From assembly GCA_029582165.1 (NCBI GenBank), contig CM055872.1:28926743-28990742 (forward strand): a stretch of DNA of 64,000 nucleotides, written 5' to 3'. Every line of letters begins with the position of its first letter. The first letter of the stretch is position 1. A program made the translations under genes and the position numbers. The notes below the pieces were generated by a model that saw only the letters and a program-made list of their open reading frames with translations, made no database searches and was not told the DNA's origin. This stretch comes from Portulaca oleracea (lineage: Eukaryota > Streptophyta > Magnoliopsida > Caryophyllales > Portulacaceae). Positions 1 to 10,830 of the stretch are shown in pieces.

Positions 1-568
1 AGCAAGCATACGCCGCCTCTCCCCATTTCAAATGGCGGATGTTGTTTAAATCCGCTAGGTTATCTAGCCAGAAAAGATGAACGTCGTCTCCAGGATTTGC
101 GAAGAAGGATGCACCAATAAAATAAGCCAGGATGATGCGCATCCGTTGAGCTAACGTAAGAGCTGGGAAACCCCGAGAACGAATCGCCTCCCTGAAATGC
201 TTATAGCGCAAGGGACGGACCGACTCTTGACCTCCCATCATGGGCCCAAAAAGTTCCAATGCCTGAGGAGAGCCTCTTTTAAAACCCCGGTTGAAATATA
301 GGCGCTAAGTCCCCCAGGACAAGCCAGTAATAATCACAAAATCCGTAGGGGTGACAGCCATCTCGCCAAATCGAAAGTAGAACGTATTAGTGGTGTCCCA
401 GAAAAGCTCGCCAAGAGCTCTACCAGGACGGCGAGAGCGAGGCATTAACCATGCCTCCAAACACTGATAAAAGGGCACGAAACCAGTGTGTTCCATAACG
501 TCCCGAACAAGGTCGGCATGAGTTTTCAGAGTAGCCATCATTTTTGTGATTGAGCCACAAGTCTTCAT
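1..568 (-). pseudogene. Plant mobile domain (PMD) ORF, antisense in a Tat/Ogre-like element, interrupted and cut by window edge
   Basis: Read from 568 leftwards, the translation has the plant mobile domain (aminotransferase-like, MAIN/MAIL) pattern: an N-terminal stretch on opposing a hydrophobic helix, then FYFRFGEMAVTPTDF and VIITGLSWG. A TAG follows at 305-307, after which the same frame stays open to base 1 with further domain-like residues (LFGPMMGGQESVRPLRYKHF, then LFWLDNLADLN). The C-terminal part lies outside the window. PMD proteins occur as host MAIN-like proteins and inside MULEs and Ty3/gypsy elements. Here the ORF is antisense to a polypurine tract and LTR at 2817-3720. That matches the antisense extra ORF known between integrase and 3' LTR in Tat-lineage elements. 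The in-frame stop makes this copy probably non-functional. An unannotated intron at the stop is the alternative. Confidence 0.6.
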
Positions 569-1559
569 ACTATCGTCCTAAGTATGAAAAAAAAAGAATT
601 GTCATCAAGTATTGGGGGGCTAATAAAGAGCTAGGCGAGAGAAATTCAGAAGGATACAGTCATGTTCCCTTCGAATCACGCTCGCAAGGTTGACCCTCAG
701 ATCCTAGTTTTGGGAACTTCATAAATCAAGAAAAAAGTCCATGCGCAATGACATGGTAAAATAACTGATTTTCCAAGTCAAAGTTCGTAGTGACATACAT
801 GTTCTTGATTCCTAATTTTTTTTTATTATGAGATTTAATTCGAAAAAAAAAATCACAACATTTTCTTGATGTTACACTCTAAAAATTAGACCGCACAAGA
901 AATAGTTAAGGGCAAGAAATTTTGGGCCGCAACGCACAAATAAGATGGTTCTAAAATAGTTGGGCCTAGGGGTACAAGTCATCAAGCCCAAAGGAAATCG
1001 CAAGCAGGTATGCATACATGATTTTATGAGAAATAATTCGAGTAATTTTCGGATTATACTCTAAAATTAAGGACGAATAGTTTTATGAGAAAAACCTCCG
1101 GAAAATGGTTAAATCCGGCATTAAACTCTAAAATTATTAACATCAAGTCCATATAATATTTACATGCACATTTGAGCTAAAGGATGCTTCAACGCAATTG
1201 GGCCTAAGCATGCAAATTAACAAGCCCAAGGATTATAAGAAACATGCAAAAATCGAAATTTAACAAATATGAAAGGCTTACCGGGATTTCCGACCTCCGA
1301 ATCCACACATGCTCGTTAGGATATTGCGTAAGGTTTGCGGGGTTAAATCCACCTTCGGGAAACCACTCCTTAGCAAAAAATGTGTGATGGACCCAGTTTG
1401 CGGCATGTGGTGCTACGTGACCACGTGGCTTTAAGGGTTGCGTCATTATCAAAAGCAAGCTGCAAAACGCAAAAAGGGGAAATCAAAATCCCGAGACCAT
1501 ACAAGCAGGTACGGAGCAAAGCCCAAGTTTTATAAAAGTCGACCCGTAAATTGGAGCGG
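569..1559. other. AT-rich stretch between PMD ORF and tandem repeats, no gene seen
   Basis: This stretch has scattered stops in all frames and several A-runs. The short reading frames have no recognisable domain. It probably belongs to the internal 3' region of the Tat-like element to which the PMD ORF and the LTR at 2831 belong. Confidence 0.4.
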
Positions 1560-2190
1560 GTCAAGCTCGGGCCTGGACCCGAGACAATACCGCCAGGTAG
1601 GGGGTCGACTTTAGCCGACCGATTTCCAGAACCGGTCCCGAGAAAACCGGAGCTGAAAGACTGTCGACACAACAGTAATACTTGGCGGTATACACGAGGA
1701 ACCCGAATTAATTTCAGTGTCATTTTCAAAAAAAAGGAAAAGAGGACAAGATCGGCAGAAACCCGGACATACCTGGCGGTATCGTCTGATTCCCGGTAAG
1801 GCCCGACGGTGAAGGGCTGGCTCGAAAACCGAGGAAAGACAGCCCACAGCTGACGGTATGGAGTTTCGTAATTCAGTGAGTCTTGCTGCTCGAAAACCGA
1901 GGAACACCAGCGTCGGACGACACAGTCACACCTGGCGGTATGACCCCTGCAGATCTGCAATTCGGACTGGAGGGCTGTTCAGAAAGACAAAATGGAAATC
2001 TAATCGAGTGATACCTGGTGGTATACAGGTCTCGGGCTCGAGTTTTTCCGGCGACTCTGCTGCGCGAAAACCGAGGCACAAACCTCGTACCTGGCGGTAT
2101 GCTTCCCGGGCCTCCTGGTTTCGCCGATTGTCGACAGGCAGCAGTGGGGTTCGGGAGCCACCACACCTGGCGGTATGGCCGGACCATGGG
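1560..2190. repeat. Tandem repeat array, 76-91 bp units carrying ATACC-N4-GGTAT boxes
   Basis: A 14-bp near-palindrome (ATACCTGGCGGTAT or its reverse complement) starts at about 1587, 1678, 1769, 1847 (degenerate), 1928, 2011, 2087 and 2163, so spacing is 76-91 bp. Several units also share a GAAAACCGAGG box upstream of the palindrome (for example near 1823, 1890 and 2066). The array is GC-rich compared with its flanks. It lies upstream of the polypurine tract, where Tat-lineage elements are known to carry variable tandem repeats. The moderate ORFs on both strands here repeat the same short peptides (TWRY, IPPG) because of the repeat and are not genes. Confidence 0.7.
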
Positions 2191-2544
2191 TGCCCTTAGA
2201 TAGAGAAAGAGGGCTTCTTAGAGAGAGAAAGATTGAGTGGAAGTGAGAGTGAAATTTAAATGCTTGTGTGTGGATAAGAATGAAGACCCACTCTTTTAAA
2301 AGCTTCACCATGACCTCTCATCCACTCATTCTTAAATCCAATTAAATGAACCTTTGACTGGTTCAACATACATTGACCGGGAAATTATTAGGAGGAGAAT
2401 TTAAAACTTCCTTTGTTTCAATACTCCCTTAATAAAAAAAAACAAAAATGAAGACAAAAAAGTACATATATATTATTTTCAAGAGAAAATATGGAAATAT
2501 AATTTCTATATAACTCAGAAAATAATTTTAATTCAATTTTTATG

Positions 2545-2775
2545 GAGGCATCGTCTTCGGTGAGCTACATTTTCAATGACGTCGGGAAAGACCGAGCTAC
2601 ATTTTCAACGACATCAGGGAAAGACCGAGCTACTATTCAACGGCATCGGGAAAGAACGAGCTACATTTCAACGACATCAGGAAAGACTGAGCTACATTAC
2701 GACATCGGGAAAGACTGAGCTACATTTCAGCGACCTCGGGAGAGACCGAACTACATCAAGAAAGACCGAAGACCT
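2545..2775. repeat. Short tandem repeat, about 30-bp unit
   Basis: A unit of roughly 30 bp containing GGGAAAGACCGAGCTACATT is repeated about eight times with small length changes (CGACATCGGGAAAGACTGAG and similar). It lies directly upstream of the polypurine tract at 2817. This is a second, unrelated tandem block in the same element 3' region. Confidence 0.75.
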
Positions 2776-2816
2776 CCAGGCTATACTTTGATCATCGTCT
2801 TACCCAGACTCGATCA

Positions 2817-2830
2817 AAGTGGGGGCTAAC
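2817..2830 (+). other. Polypurine tract of Tat/Ogre-like LTR element
   Basis: AAGTGGGGGCTAAC directly precedes TGTAGACACCC, the start of the LTR. A G-rich purine run immediately before a TG-starting LTR is the plus-strand primer site of gypsy elements. It shows that the element reads left to right, opposite to the PMD ORF. Confidence 0.65.
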
Positions 2831-3720
2831 TGTAGACACCCAAAAAGTGTCTCGTAATTATTGTAATTATTATTGTAATTATTTTTATTTTGTCTTTATT
2901 TTGTTTTTAGGAAAAATGCCAAAGAAAGTGAAATGCAAAAAAAAAAAAAAAAAAAAAAACCCAAAAATCAGCCCAAAACCATTTCTGCACGCGGCCCAAG
3001 GCGCAGAAACTGTCCCGGGTCAGGCAGATTCGACCCCCATACCGCCAGGTATCTGGGGCGGGTTCTGCCCGACCCGAGGCGCCTTCCGCCTGCCTAGGGT
3101 TGCATGCCACGGCAGTCGGGCTCCCAGAAAAGCCCAATACTTGGCGGTATTAGGTCATTTTCCCCCTCTTTTTTTTGACCTAAATTTCCAACCCTATTTT
3201 CTCCTATAAAAACCCCTCTCATCCCTCACTTAAACCCTACACAGAAATCACCATGGCGTATTGGCACTTGGTGATTTCACTTTCTACTTCTCCCCTCTTC
3301 TTCTCTCATTTTTTGCGTACACTTAATTGGCATCGTTATTTTCTTTTTCTCTATTCTTTCTCCATTCATATTATTTTGTAACTTGAGTTAATCCTAAACT
3401 CGACCTAAATAATATGGATTGCTTGTGAATAAAGGTTCGTTCTTGTTCAATTCTTTTAATTCTTTTATTTATTTCGTGCTTTATTATTGCATTTGTATGT
3501 AACTAAATAACACTAATTTCACTAATTAATACTTCGTTCTACTCTCGTCTTTTCCCCTCTTCTTCTTTCTTTTTTATTTAACCGGTCTAGTAAAGTCCGT
3601 TCGTTGAACGGACGGATTCGGAAATTTTTATTCCCGAATTCGTAACCTTACCCCCGGATCCGAATCTCGTGGTTCGTGGTTTGTGGAGTCTTCTTTTTCT
3701 TGAGTTTATTAATTCTCGTT
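2831..3720 (+). mobile_element. LTR of Tat/Ogre-like Ty3/gypsy element (right boundary approximate)
   Basis: The LTR starts with TGTAGACACCC after the polypurine tract. It contains a T-rich promoter region, a TATA box (TATAAAAA at 3205) and two of the ATACC-N4-GGTAT boxes (3039-3052 and 3137-3150). The right end is set near 3720 because ATTGGCGACTCT at about 3730 resembles the primer-binding-site text that follows Tat LTRs; this boundary is uncertain. If that site is a real PBS, this LTR is followed by internal sequence, so the locus may be a tandem or recombined copy rather than a simple 3' end. Confidence 0.5.
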
Positions 3721-4470
3721 CAAAAACTAATTGGCGACTCTCTCTTTTTTTCTTTCTTTTATTTCTCTTTTTCGGATTTCAGAAAGTTAATTACGAAAAT
3801 ACAAGTTTTCTTAGTTTTTTTTTGGTCCGAATCCCTAAAATCGGAAGTAGGTTCCGAGGCCGGGACGGACAGAATACATGGCGGTATTCGGGCCCGACCC
3901 ACGACCCGGACCTGACTTTTGGATCAGGGCCATTTTCTGGATTCCCGGCCCACGATACCTGCAGGTATCGCTGCCTCGGTCCCGGGTTCGAGTCTTCTTT
4001 TTTTTTATTTCTTCTCGTTTTTATTTCTTTTCTTTCGCATTTTACTTTCTGTTTCGGAAAGCTAAAAAAAAGATATTTTTTTTTGCTTTTGTCTCGGAAA
4101 CAGATCCCGAGGCCGGGGCAGGCGCAATACCTGCAGGTATTGCTACAGTAAACCGCCCCGAGCCAGCCCTGGGGTTCTCTGTTTGTCTTTTTCTCGTTTC
4201 TTTCTTTTTTATTTTCTGTTCACTTTCTGAATAAATAAAATTCTCAAGCTTTAATAAAATCTTAAAGAAAGGGTGTTTACTTCAGTTTTAGTTTTAATTT
4301 ATTTTAAACGAAAATTCAAGCAAATCTTCTCAAAGAAAAGACACCCCTTTCGACTCGCCGTTTACCGCGAGGGATACCACGGGGATTTTCCCGGGTCCCA
4401 CAATATGTATGAATGTTTAATACTAGATATGTATAATTATGTTATGTATGAAACTGACAGGCGGATGAAT
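3721..4470. other. Probable leader of the Tat-like element, with three palindrome boxes
   Basis: This T/C-rich non-coding sequence contains ATACATGGCGGTAT (3874-3887) and two perfect palindromes ATACCTGCAGGTAT (3955-3968 and 4127-4140), each set in a GC-rich island (CGAGGCCGGG). No protein domain is visible in the short ORFs. Sharing the boxes with 1560-3150 argues that it is part of the same element or of a second copy. Confidence 0.45.
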
Positions 4471-4475
4471 ATGCA

Positions 4476-4500
4476 ATAGATTATATATATATATATATAT

Positions 4501-4539
<39 letters not shown>

Positions 4540-4550
4540 TTATATATTGG
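4476..4550. repeat. (TA)n microsatellite
   Basis: Nearly pure TA dinucleotide runs with a few interruptions. Confidence 0.9.
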
Positions 4551-4559
4551 GTAATATAA

Positions 4560-4906
4560 TAATAGCAGCTACCGATAAATCTTAAACATAGCGACCAATA
4601 CAACGTGATTATAAATATACTACCCCAATCTTGAGTTTTTCAAAAAAAAAAAAAATTAGAATCAGTGACCGATACGTTATCGGTCGCTAACTTTGCGATC
4701 GATAGGTTAGCGACCGATAGCATATCGGTCACTAATCCTGATATTCGTCGCAAAGATAGTGACTGATACGTATCGGTCGCCCTAGTCGACAGACGACTAA
4801 TATGCACTATCGGTCGTTGATATCGATTGCCCGCCTTCTCCAACTACCGATAGAGGCCTGCAGCGACCGATATGAACGGTCGTCGCAGGCCGTTTTTGTT
4901 GTAGTG
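4560..4906 (-). mobile_element. CACTA (En/Spm) transposon terminus with subterminal repeats
   Basis: The right end reads ...TTTTTGTTGTAGTG, the reverse complement of CACTACAACAAAAA, a classic CACTA terminal inverted repeat start, ending at 4906. Upstream the motif GACCGATA / TATCGGTC recurs about ten times in both orientations between 4570 and 4880, like the subterminal repeats that bind CACTA transposase. I found no matching CACTAC start to the left in the window, so the copy appears truncated, perhaps at the TA repeat. Confidence 0.7.
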
Positions 4907-5884
4907 AGACCAGTTTCAGTATTTGATGTCCAAGTTAGGCATTGTCAACGCTCATGCATCAACTTGGGGGACGGGGGAGTACTAGTCCTTTTGTGTTGAT
5001 GCTAGGTGTCTTTTTCTGATTGCAATAGGAATCTAAGCCCTTGAATGTATTTTGCTAGGAATCTTCTTTTTATCGTATTAAAGTCCTTTTGTGTTTACAT
5101 TATGAGTAATTTTCTAATTATAATAGAAATCTAAGTCTTTGAATGTATTTTACTAGGAGTATTGTTGTTTGGCGTATTAACTCTCACCGTCAATGTACAA
5201 ATAGGATTTGTTTCACATCTTTTTAATAACAAGAAATAAAAGAGTAATTTACTTTTTCCAATATCTCTTTCTTCTAATTAATTTTTCTTCACATAGATTA
5301 CTTTTTTTCAGTTGTTTATAGTTTGAATAGGCTCTAGAGTTTACGATAAAATTGTGAATACAACAAAGAATAGCTATATGCCAATTGCAAAAAAGGATAA
5401 AAAGTACCATAAAATAAACTATTAAAAAAACAACTTACGCATATTACCTGGTTACATTTTGTAAGATTCATGTGTAAAAACCAATAAATAAGATGGTGAG
5501 CCCGGGTGCACCATGCTCCGTGAGTCGATCCACATTAATTTTTGTTTTTATTTTTGGGTATAATACATGTACTTCCTCCATTTGTATTAATTGACCAAAT
5601 GTCTTTTTTTAACTAAAAATTTTTCATAACATATTCTATAAAAAAAATCCTACTTTATATTCTTAAAATAATATTTTTCATTATTAATCCAATGATAGTA
5701 CTTTCATATACTAAAATATTGTATATGTCGAGAAATTATTGACGACAACGGACCATTAATATGGAATGGAGGAATTATTTTTGAGTCATGTTTTTAAATA
5801 TTTTTCTCAAGCATAATAGGTGTCTTAAATTCACAATATTCATTTTTAAAGTTATGAACATTATGGTATATATTTCTCAACATT
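4907..5884. other. Unannotated AT-rich intergenic sequence
   Basis: No coding frame or recognisable element was found. A short GC-richer stretch near 5490-5530 (GTGAGCCCGGGTGCACCATG) is loosely echoed near 25550. It may mark the edge of a dispersed repeat that includes the minisatellite downstream. Confidence 0.3.
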
Positions 5885-6590
5885 TATCTACTGGTTTAGG
5901 AGCATTGTAGTTTTGGTTTGTGAACATTTATGTACTGGTTTATGAGCACTCTAGTATTGATTTATGAGCATTGTAGTTTAAGTTTATGAGTATTTATGTA
6001 CTGGTTTATGAAGATTCTAGTATAGATTTATGAGCATTACAGTTTAGCTTTATGAGCATTCATGTACTGGTTTATGAATATTCTAATATTGATTTATGAA
6101 CATTGTAGTTTAGGTTTATGAGTATTCATGTACGAGTTTATGAGCACTCTAGTATAGATTTATGAACATTGTAGTTTAGGTTTATGAGTATTCATGTACT
6201 GGTTTATGAGCACTCTAGTATAGATTTATGAATATTGTAGTTTAGGTTTATGAGCATTCATGTACTAGTTTATGAACACTCTAGTATAGATTTATGAGCA
6301 TTGTAGTTTTTAACTTTATGAACATTCATATACTGGTTTATGAACACTTTAGTATAGATTTATGAGCATTTTAGTTTAAGTTTATGAACATTCATGTACT
6401 GGTTTATAAGCACTCTAGTATAGATTTATGAACATTGTAGTTTAGGTTTATGAGCATTCATATACTGGTTTATTAGCACTCTAGTATAAATTTATGAGCA
6501 TTGTAGTTTAGGTTTATGAGCATTCATGTATTGGTTTATGAGCACTCTAGCAGAAATTTATGTGCATCTACATTATAAATTATGAACATT
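5885..6590. repeat. Minisatellite, 66-bp unit made of three 22-bp monomers
   Basis: The landmark AGYATTCATG recurs exactly 66 bp apart (6121, 6187, 6253 and on). Each 66-bp unit divides into three diverged 22-bp monomers that all begin TTTATGAGCA or TTTATGARTA. They end CATGTACTGG, CTCTAGTATAGA and TTGTAGTTTAGG respectively. There are about ten units. Degenerate monomers continue to about 6740. Confidence 0.85.
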
Positions 6591-7189
6591 GTATGAAACA
6601 TGTTATGAGTAAGACAATTAGAGATTATGAGCAAGACTATTACTAATTATGAACATTCATTTATTAATTTATGAACATTCATATATTGATTTATAAACAT
6701 TTTAATTTAACTTTATGAACATTTATATATTAATTTATAAATATTATAGTAAAAAAATAAATAACCTCACAAAAAAATATTTTCAAATCTAATAATACAC
6801 AAAAAAGAAATAAAAAAAGTAAAAAAAAAGGGAATTGATGGATGGATTGGGCTCACTATGCATCCTAGTCTTGGGCGCATAATCGTCCCGCTTATAAAAA
6901 ACAGTTGGGTAAAAGTTAAATTTTGGTGACCTTTGGTAATTTTTGTAATTTTTGATAAATTTTGGTAATTTTTAACAAATTTACGCTAATATATCAAAAC
7001 TTAAATTTTTTTATTTTTTAACTTTGATAATTTTTAATAAATTTAAACAAAAATTAATAAATTTGGGTAAATTGAATTTACCTACTAATTTGACATGCCC
7101 TGCCAAATTGAAAACAATACAATATAACATTAATTATGAGAGAAATCAAGAAACTAGTAGGACAGCTACCTTTACTGTTCAATCTACGG
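6591..7189. other. AT-rich sequence upstream of host gene
   Basis: Degenerate minisatellite monomers run to about 6740, followed by AT-rich sequence with A-runs and repeated TTTTGGTAATTTTTG text at 6920-7060. No gene was seen. The last 100 bases are the presumed proximal promoter of the gene at 7316. Confidence 0.4.
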
Positions 7190-7198
7190 TATAAAAAG
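7190..7198 (+). promoter_or_regulatory. Putative TATA box of the 7316 gene
   Basis: TATAAAAAG lies about 126 bp before the chosen ATG. A start about 30 bp downstream would give a CT-rich leader of roughly 95 nt, which is usual for plant genes. Confidence 0.5.
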
Positions 7199-7315
7199 CA
7201 CTGGAGCAGCCCTACATTGATGAAACCTTCATTTTTCTTCTCCCGCGCTCTTTCTTCCCAATCGCTCTGTCTTTCTGTCTCTCGCTGTCTCTTTCAAATC
7301 CCAAAGACGTTAAGA

Positions 7316-8689
7316 ATGGCGGAAGCATCGGGATTGCCACTTCCATCTGACACCTCCTGCGTTGGCATCAAGGGAGGAACCTCCACCGGCGACGACATTA
7401 AAGACCACCATAGCAGCCACCCCCGAGTTCTTCACCTCATTGAAGGAGTCCAAGAAACCCGCTTTCCCAAAGAAAAACCCGTCTCTTACTCCCCCAAGAA
7501 ACTCCATTTGTCCCCTCTCTCTAAAACCCCTCCTCCCCATGCCCAGAACCCCAACAAAGATGACCCTGAATCGGACAAAACTGAAGCAGTTATCAAGGAA
7601 TTGGGGGGCGAATTTTGCAAGAATCGTTCCGAGAACCAATCCACTGCTACTGAGGAGGGAAAGGCAAAAGATTTCACCATGAAACCCAAATCTCAAGAAT
7701 CGGACGTGGGTTTTGCGGGTGATGGTTTCCTGCACAAATTGGTGAAATCAGGCTTTGAGGGCTTCAATGGCGATTCCTTGACCAGATCAGTGAAGTTCGA
7801 GGTGATTGATGAAACTGCTTTGATTGATTTCTCAGTGATAGGCACAACGTTTGGTAAAAGAAAGAGGCCAAACAACAACCCAAATGGGAGTCGAACAAGG
7901 TTTGTGTACTCGAGGACAGAGATGGAGGCATTGAGGTTGGTGAATGTCAAGGGGCAGAGAAAAAACTGGCTACAGATTTACCACAGCTTTCCTCAAACTG
8001 TCAAGATGGAGTACGACCAACTCAGGCATCACCACAGGCCTGCCAGACCCTACTACAATCCTGGGGTGAGGACTTACCATGGCCGTGGAATTCTAGGTAT
8101 TTGTAGCTGTTTTCTTGGATCACCTTTTTTGCATCATGATATTCTGTCTTGCAATGCATCTTTAATCAGTCTTTGTGTTTGCTTTATCAACACTTGGATT
8201 TCAGTATGTTTCTTGCAATCCAATGTTATTGTTTCTATCATCTGTATGAAGGCTGAAATCTTTGTACTTATGTTGCATAATCTTGTAACAAGTTGGATCA
8301 TTGCCAACTTTGGGCATTGCTAAGCATGGTGTTAGTCAAAAACTGTTATAAATAAGGTTTGAAGAGCCCTGGGTCAAATGATAGGACCACTGGATCTTGA
8401 TGAGTTTATTAGGTGGCAAGTTATACAATCTTTTTGGGTGCTCAACATTCTAATTTCTGGATAATAATGTACGTTGGGTGCTGATCATATAGTCTTTAGA
8501 GCGTTGAGAGTGTATAGTTTTGCGACAAAGAAAATTGAGAAACATGGAAGGATGCATGTTGAATCCAGTATTTGTAGCTCTAGTTATGGTCTGAGCTTGT
8601 GAATTTGATTGGTTTGTTGTCTGTCAACAGGCGTGGCTGCTGGAAGTGCAAGAGATCCATGGACATACCCAAACCTTATTGCCCATTGA
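7316..8689 (+). CDS. Uncharacterised plant protein, two exons
   Basis: Exon 1 is 7316-8096, with donor GTATTT at 8097. The intron ends CTGTCAACAG at 8630 and exon 2 begins at 8631. I do not recognise the family. The N-terminal two-thirds is Pro/Ser/Lys-rich and probably disordered. A compact segment near residues 175-260 holds a basic patch (GKRKRPNNN), then SRTEMEALRLVNVKGQRKNW and a His/Pro/Tyr-rich tail. With the splice used here exon 2 adds 19 residues and stops at 8687-8689, giving about 279 aa. The other open frame of exon 2 runs 42 codons to about 8760 and has a cysteine pattern (GCWKCK, PYCPLKKQDGK) that looks more protein-like, so the junction needs transcript support. The ATG at 7316 was chosen over in-frame 7220, which sits at the expected transcription start. 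Confidence 0.6.
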
Positions 8690-9618
8690 AGAAACAGGAT
8701 GGCAAACTGCTAGAACCTACAAAGTTGACAATACGTCTGATCAAACCAGATAGGGTATAGCTAGCTGCAAATATGTAGTTGTAATTCTGTATACCACTTG
8801 TATACAATGTTGTAGTAGGAGCGACTAGGCACATTCTTGATTTGTCTGGATTCTGGTTCACTTGTAGTTGTACGTAGGAGCGACTAGGGCATAGGTATGC
8901 ATGAGAGTTGATATGTGATCAAAGCTCAAGTCTTTTAGTTGTACGTACTTTGGTGCATAAATGGACGTTGATTTGTTCATTGCAGGAGTATGGAAATGGT
9001 GATCAGAGTCATTGGTTGATTCTGATTTGCCTGATTATTAATTGACATAGATTCCCAAACTGGGTTATACAAGAAAAGATTAAATATTATTGGTACACTT
9101 CCCAAGCCAGTAGAGTGAAGGATTCTTCATTCCAAATAGGTTAGTTGTGGTTGGACACATATGTCTTAGTCTTGGGATGACTTTATGTCATGCAACGCCA
9201 AGTTGATAAAATGATTAATTCAATTTTAGCCGAAATTTGCATTTAAGTATCACTTTTGTAACAATAGTCAACGTGATTTGGTTTGGTTGCTTTTGAGGGA
9301 TGACCATCGTCAACGATAATAATGAGTCTCTTATTTCCTCGTTCCCTCCGTAAATTGCAACATTAATTAGTGAACCAAACGTAAAAGCACACAAAAGGAC
9401 CTATTGTCAAGTATCTCAAGCTCTCTCCAAATCAACTTGCGGCAATCTTCAAATTGATTCATTGAAGTACTTGCAATCTTTAAGACGTTGTCCAACCATT
9501 CAATTTTTAAATTCACATTGTAAACCATCAACTACAAATATTAAGCAATCTACAACTTGTTTTAATTCATTTTCTTTTACTTTTGGCTTGACCAACATTT
9601 TTGTTCTAAATTATGATT
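8690..9618. other. 3' UTR and intergenic sequence
   Basis: No second gene was seen. The first few hundred bases presumably hold the 3' UTR and poly(A) site of the preceding gene, with a short internal echo of AGGAGCGACTAGG at 8817 and 8876. The rest is AT-rich, up to the target-site duplication ATTAT at 9619-9623. Confidence 0.4.
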
Positions 9619-9623
9619 ATTAT

Positions 9624-10246
9624 TGGAGCGTATGCATGGAGAGGATGAAGGAAGTTTGGGTTGACGATAGCAAATCAAAGGGAAAATAGATTAAACACCA
9701 TTGAGATTGAATATGACTTTGAGGTAAGGAAAGTCCACAACCTTAGCCCTAACACCCCACCATAATTATCTAAGATAGTCCACCAATAATCACTAAAGGA
9801 AATGACTTGTTAACACCACCATTAACAATGGATAAAGTAAAAACAAGATTTAGGAGAAAAACCCTAGCTTCATTCTATATCTTCAAAGTTGTGTTCTTTT
9901 TACAATGGTGGAGTATTTGAAGAGGATGGGGAAAATGAAGATGCCAAATATTACAAAAGTGTCATTACAACTCATTAAACTAAAAGGGAAAACAAAATAA
10001 AAAGGAGAAAAATGAGAAGATTTGTCGCAACAGTTAAATGGCACGATTGTGCCATATGGGGTGCACGGCCGTGCTACTCAAAACAACCCAATGATGATCC
10101 GAAGATGCCTGCAAGGTCTCGGGTTCACCTTGAAATGGACTCCACACCCGATCTTGGAGTTGTTTCTCTCGTGTTCTTGGGAGGGGGTGCGGATAGACTT
10201 GAAGGCCATGAATTTTGGGGGTCGGGCCCCATTCTGATACGCTCCA
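9624..10246 (-). mobile_element. 3' LTR (623 bp, internally deleted)
   Basis: Collinear with the 1041-bp right LTR but lacking about 418 bp between AACAACCC (near 10087) and AATGATGATCC. The join shows ACCCAA microhomology to both sides of the deleted segment. Only two degenerate palindrome copies remain, near 10037-10075. Confidence 0.85.
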
Positions 10247-10830
10247 TACTCCCGTTCTTGAAAAAGAGTTGCCCTCAACTCTTGGGAGTTACAATGAAGG
10301 CACTTTCCATGGCTCGACCACTCGTTACTTGAACCATCCCACACACCAATCACGGTCACGCTATGAACTCCACCCTGTTTGAAGACATAAGAATTCTTGA
10401 AGAGGTTTGGGGGTGAAGGACAAAGGACGGAAGTAGGATAATTTTGTGGAGTTAGAAATCGCTCAACTTCACGAAGCTCGCTACAAGGTAAAGACAAAGC
10501 AAGAGGTCGCTTGTTCTCATCAAGTGCACACTCAACCCGTGTTTCGCTCGATAGGAGGTTCCTCAACTCATTTCCCACCCAGGTTCCGATTCGATGTGAG
10601 GTTAATGGATTCAAGCACTCTTGGCCAAGTAAATGATCTTCATTTAACACACAATCCCACAAATATTGCATCTCGAACTTCACATAGTTCCCAATCAACA
10701 ACTTATCCTCGAATAACCAATGTCGCCCAAATATCATTTATGGCATATTCAAATAATTCTTATCACAACGACCAGCATGCCAGCAATATTCATTGATGGA
10801 CGACACAGACGACGAGCTCATTAATGTTGG

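Noticed and set aside
1370..2311. Several overlapping ORFs of 60-196 codons on both strands
   Set aside because: They overlap the tandem repeat array and repeat the same short peptides (TWRY, IPPG) in several frames. They are by-products of the repeat and show no domain.
5480..6890. A transposon bounded by GTGAGCCCGGG (5490) and GGGCTCACTATG (6848)
   Set aside because: The two ends do not pair as inverted or direct repeats beyond a few bases, and no TSD was found.
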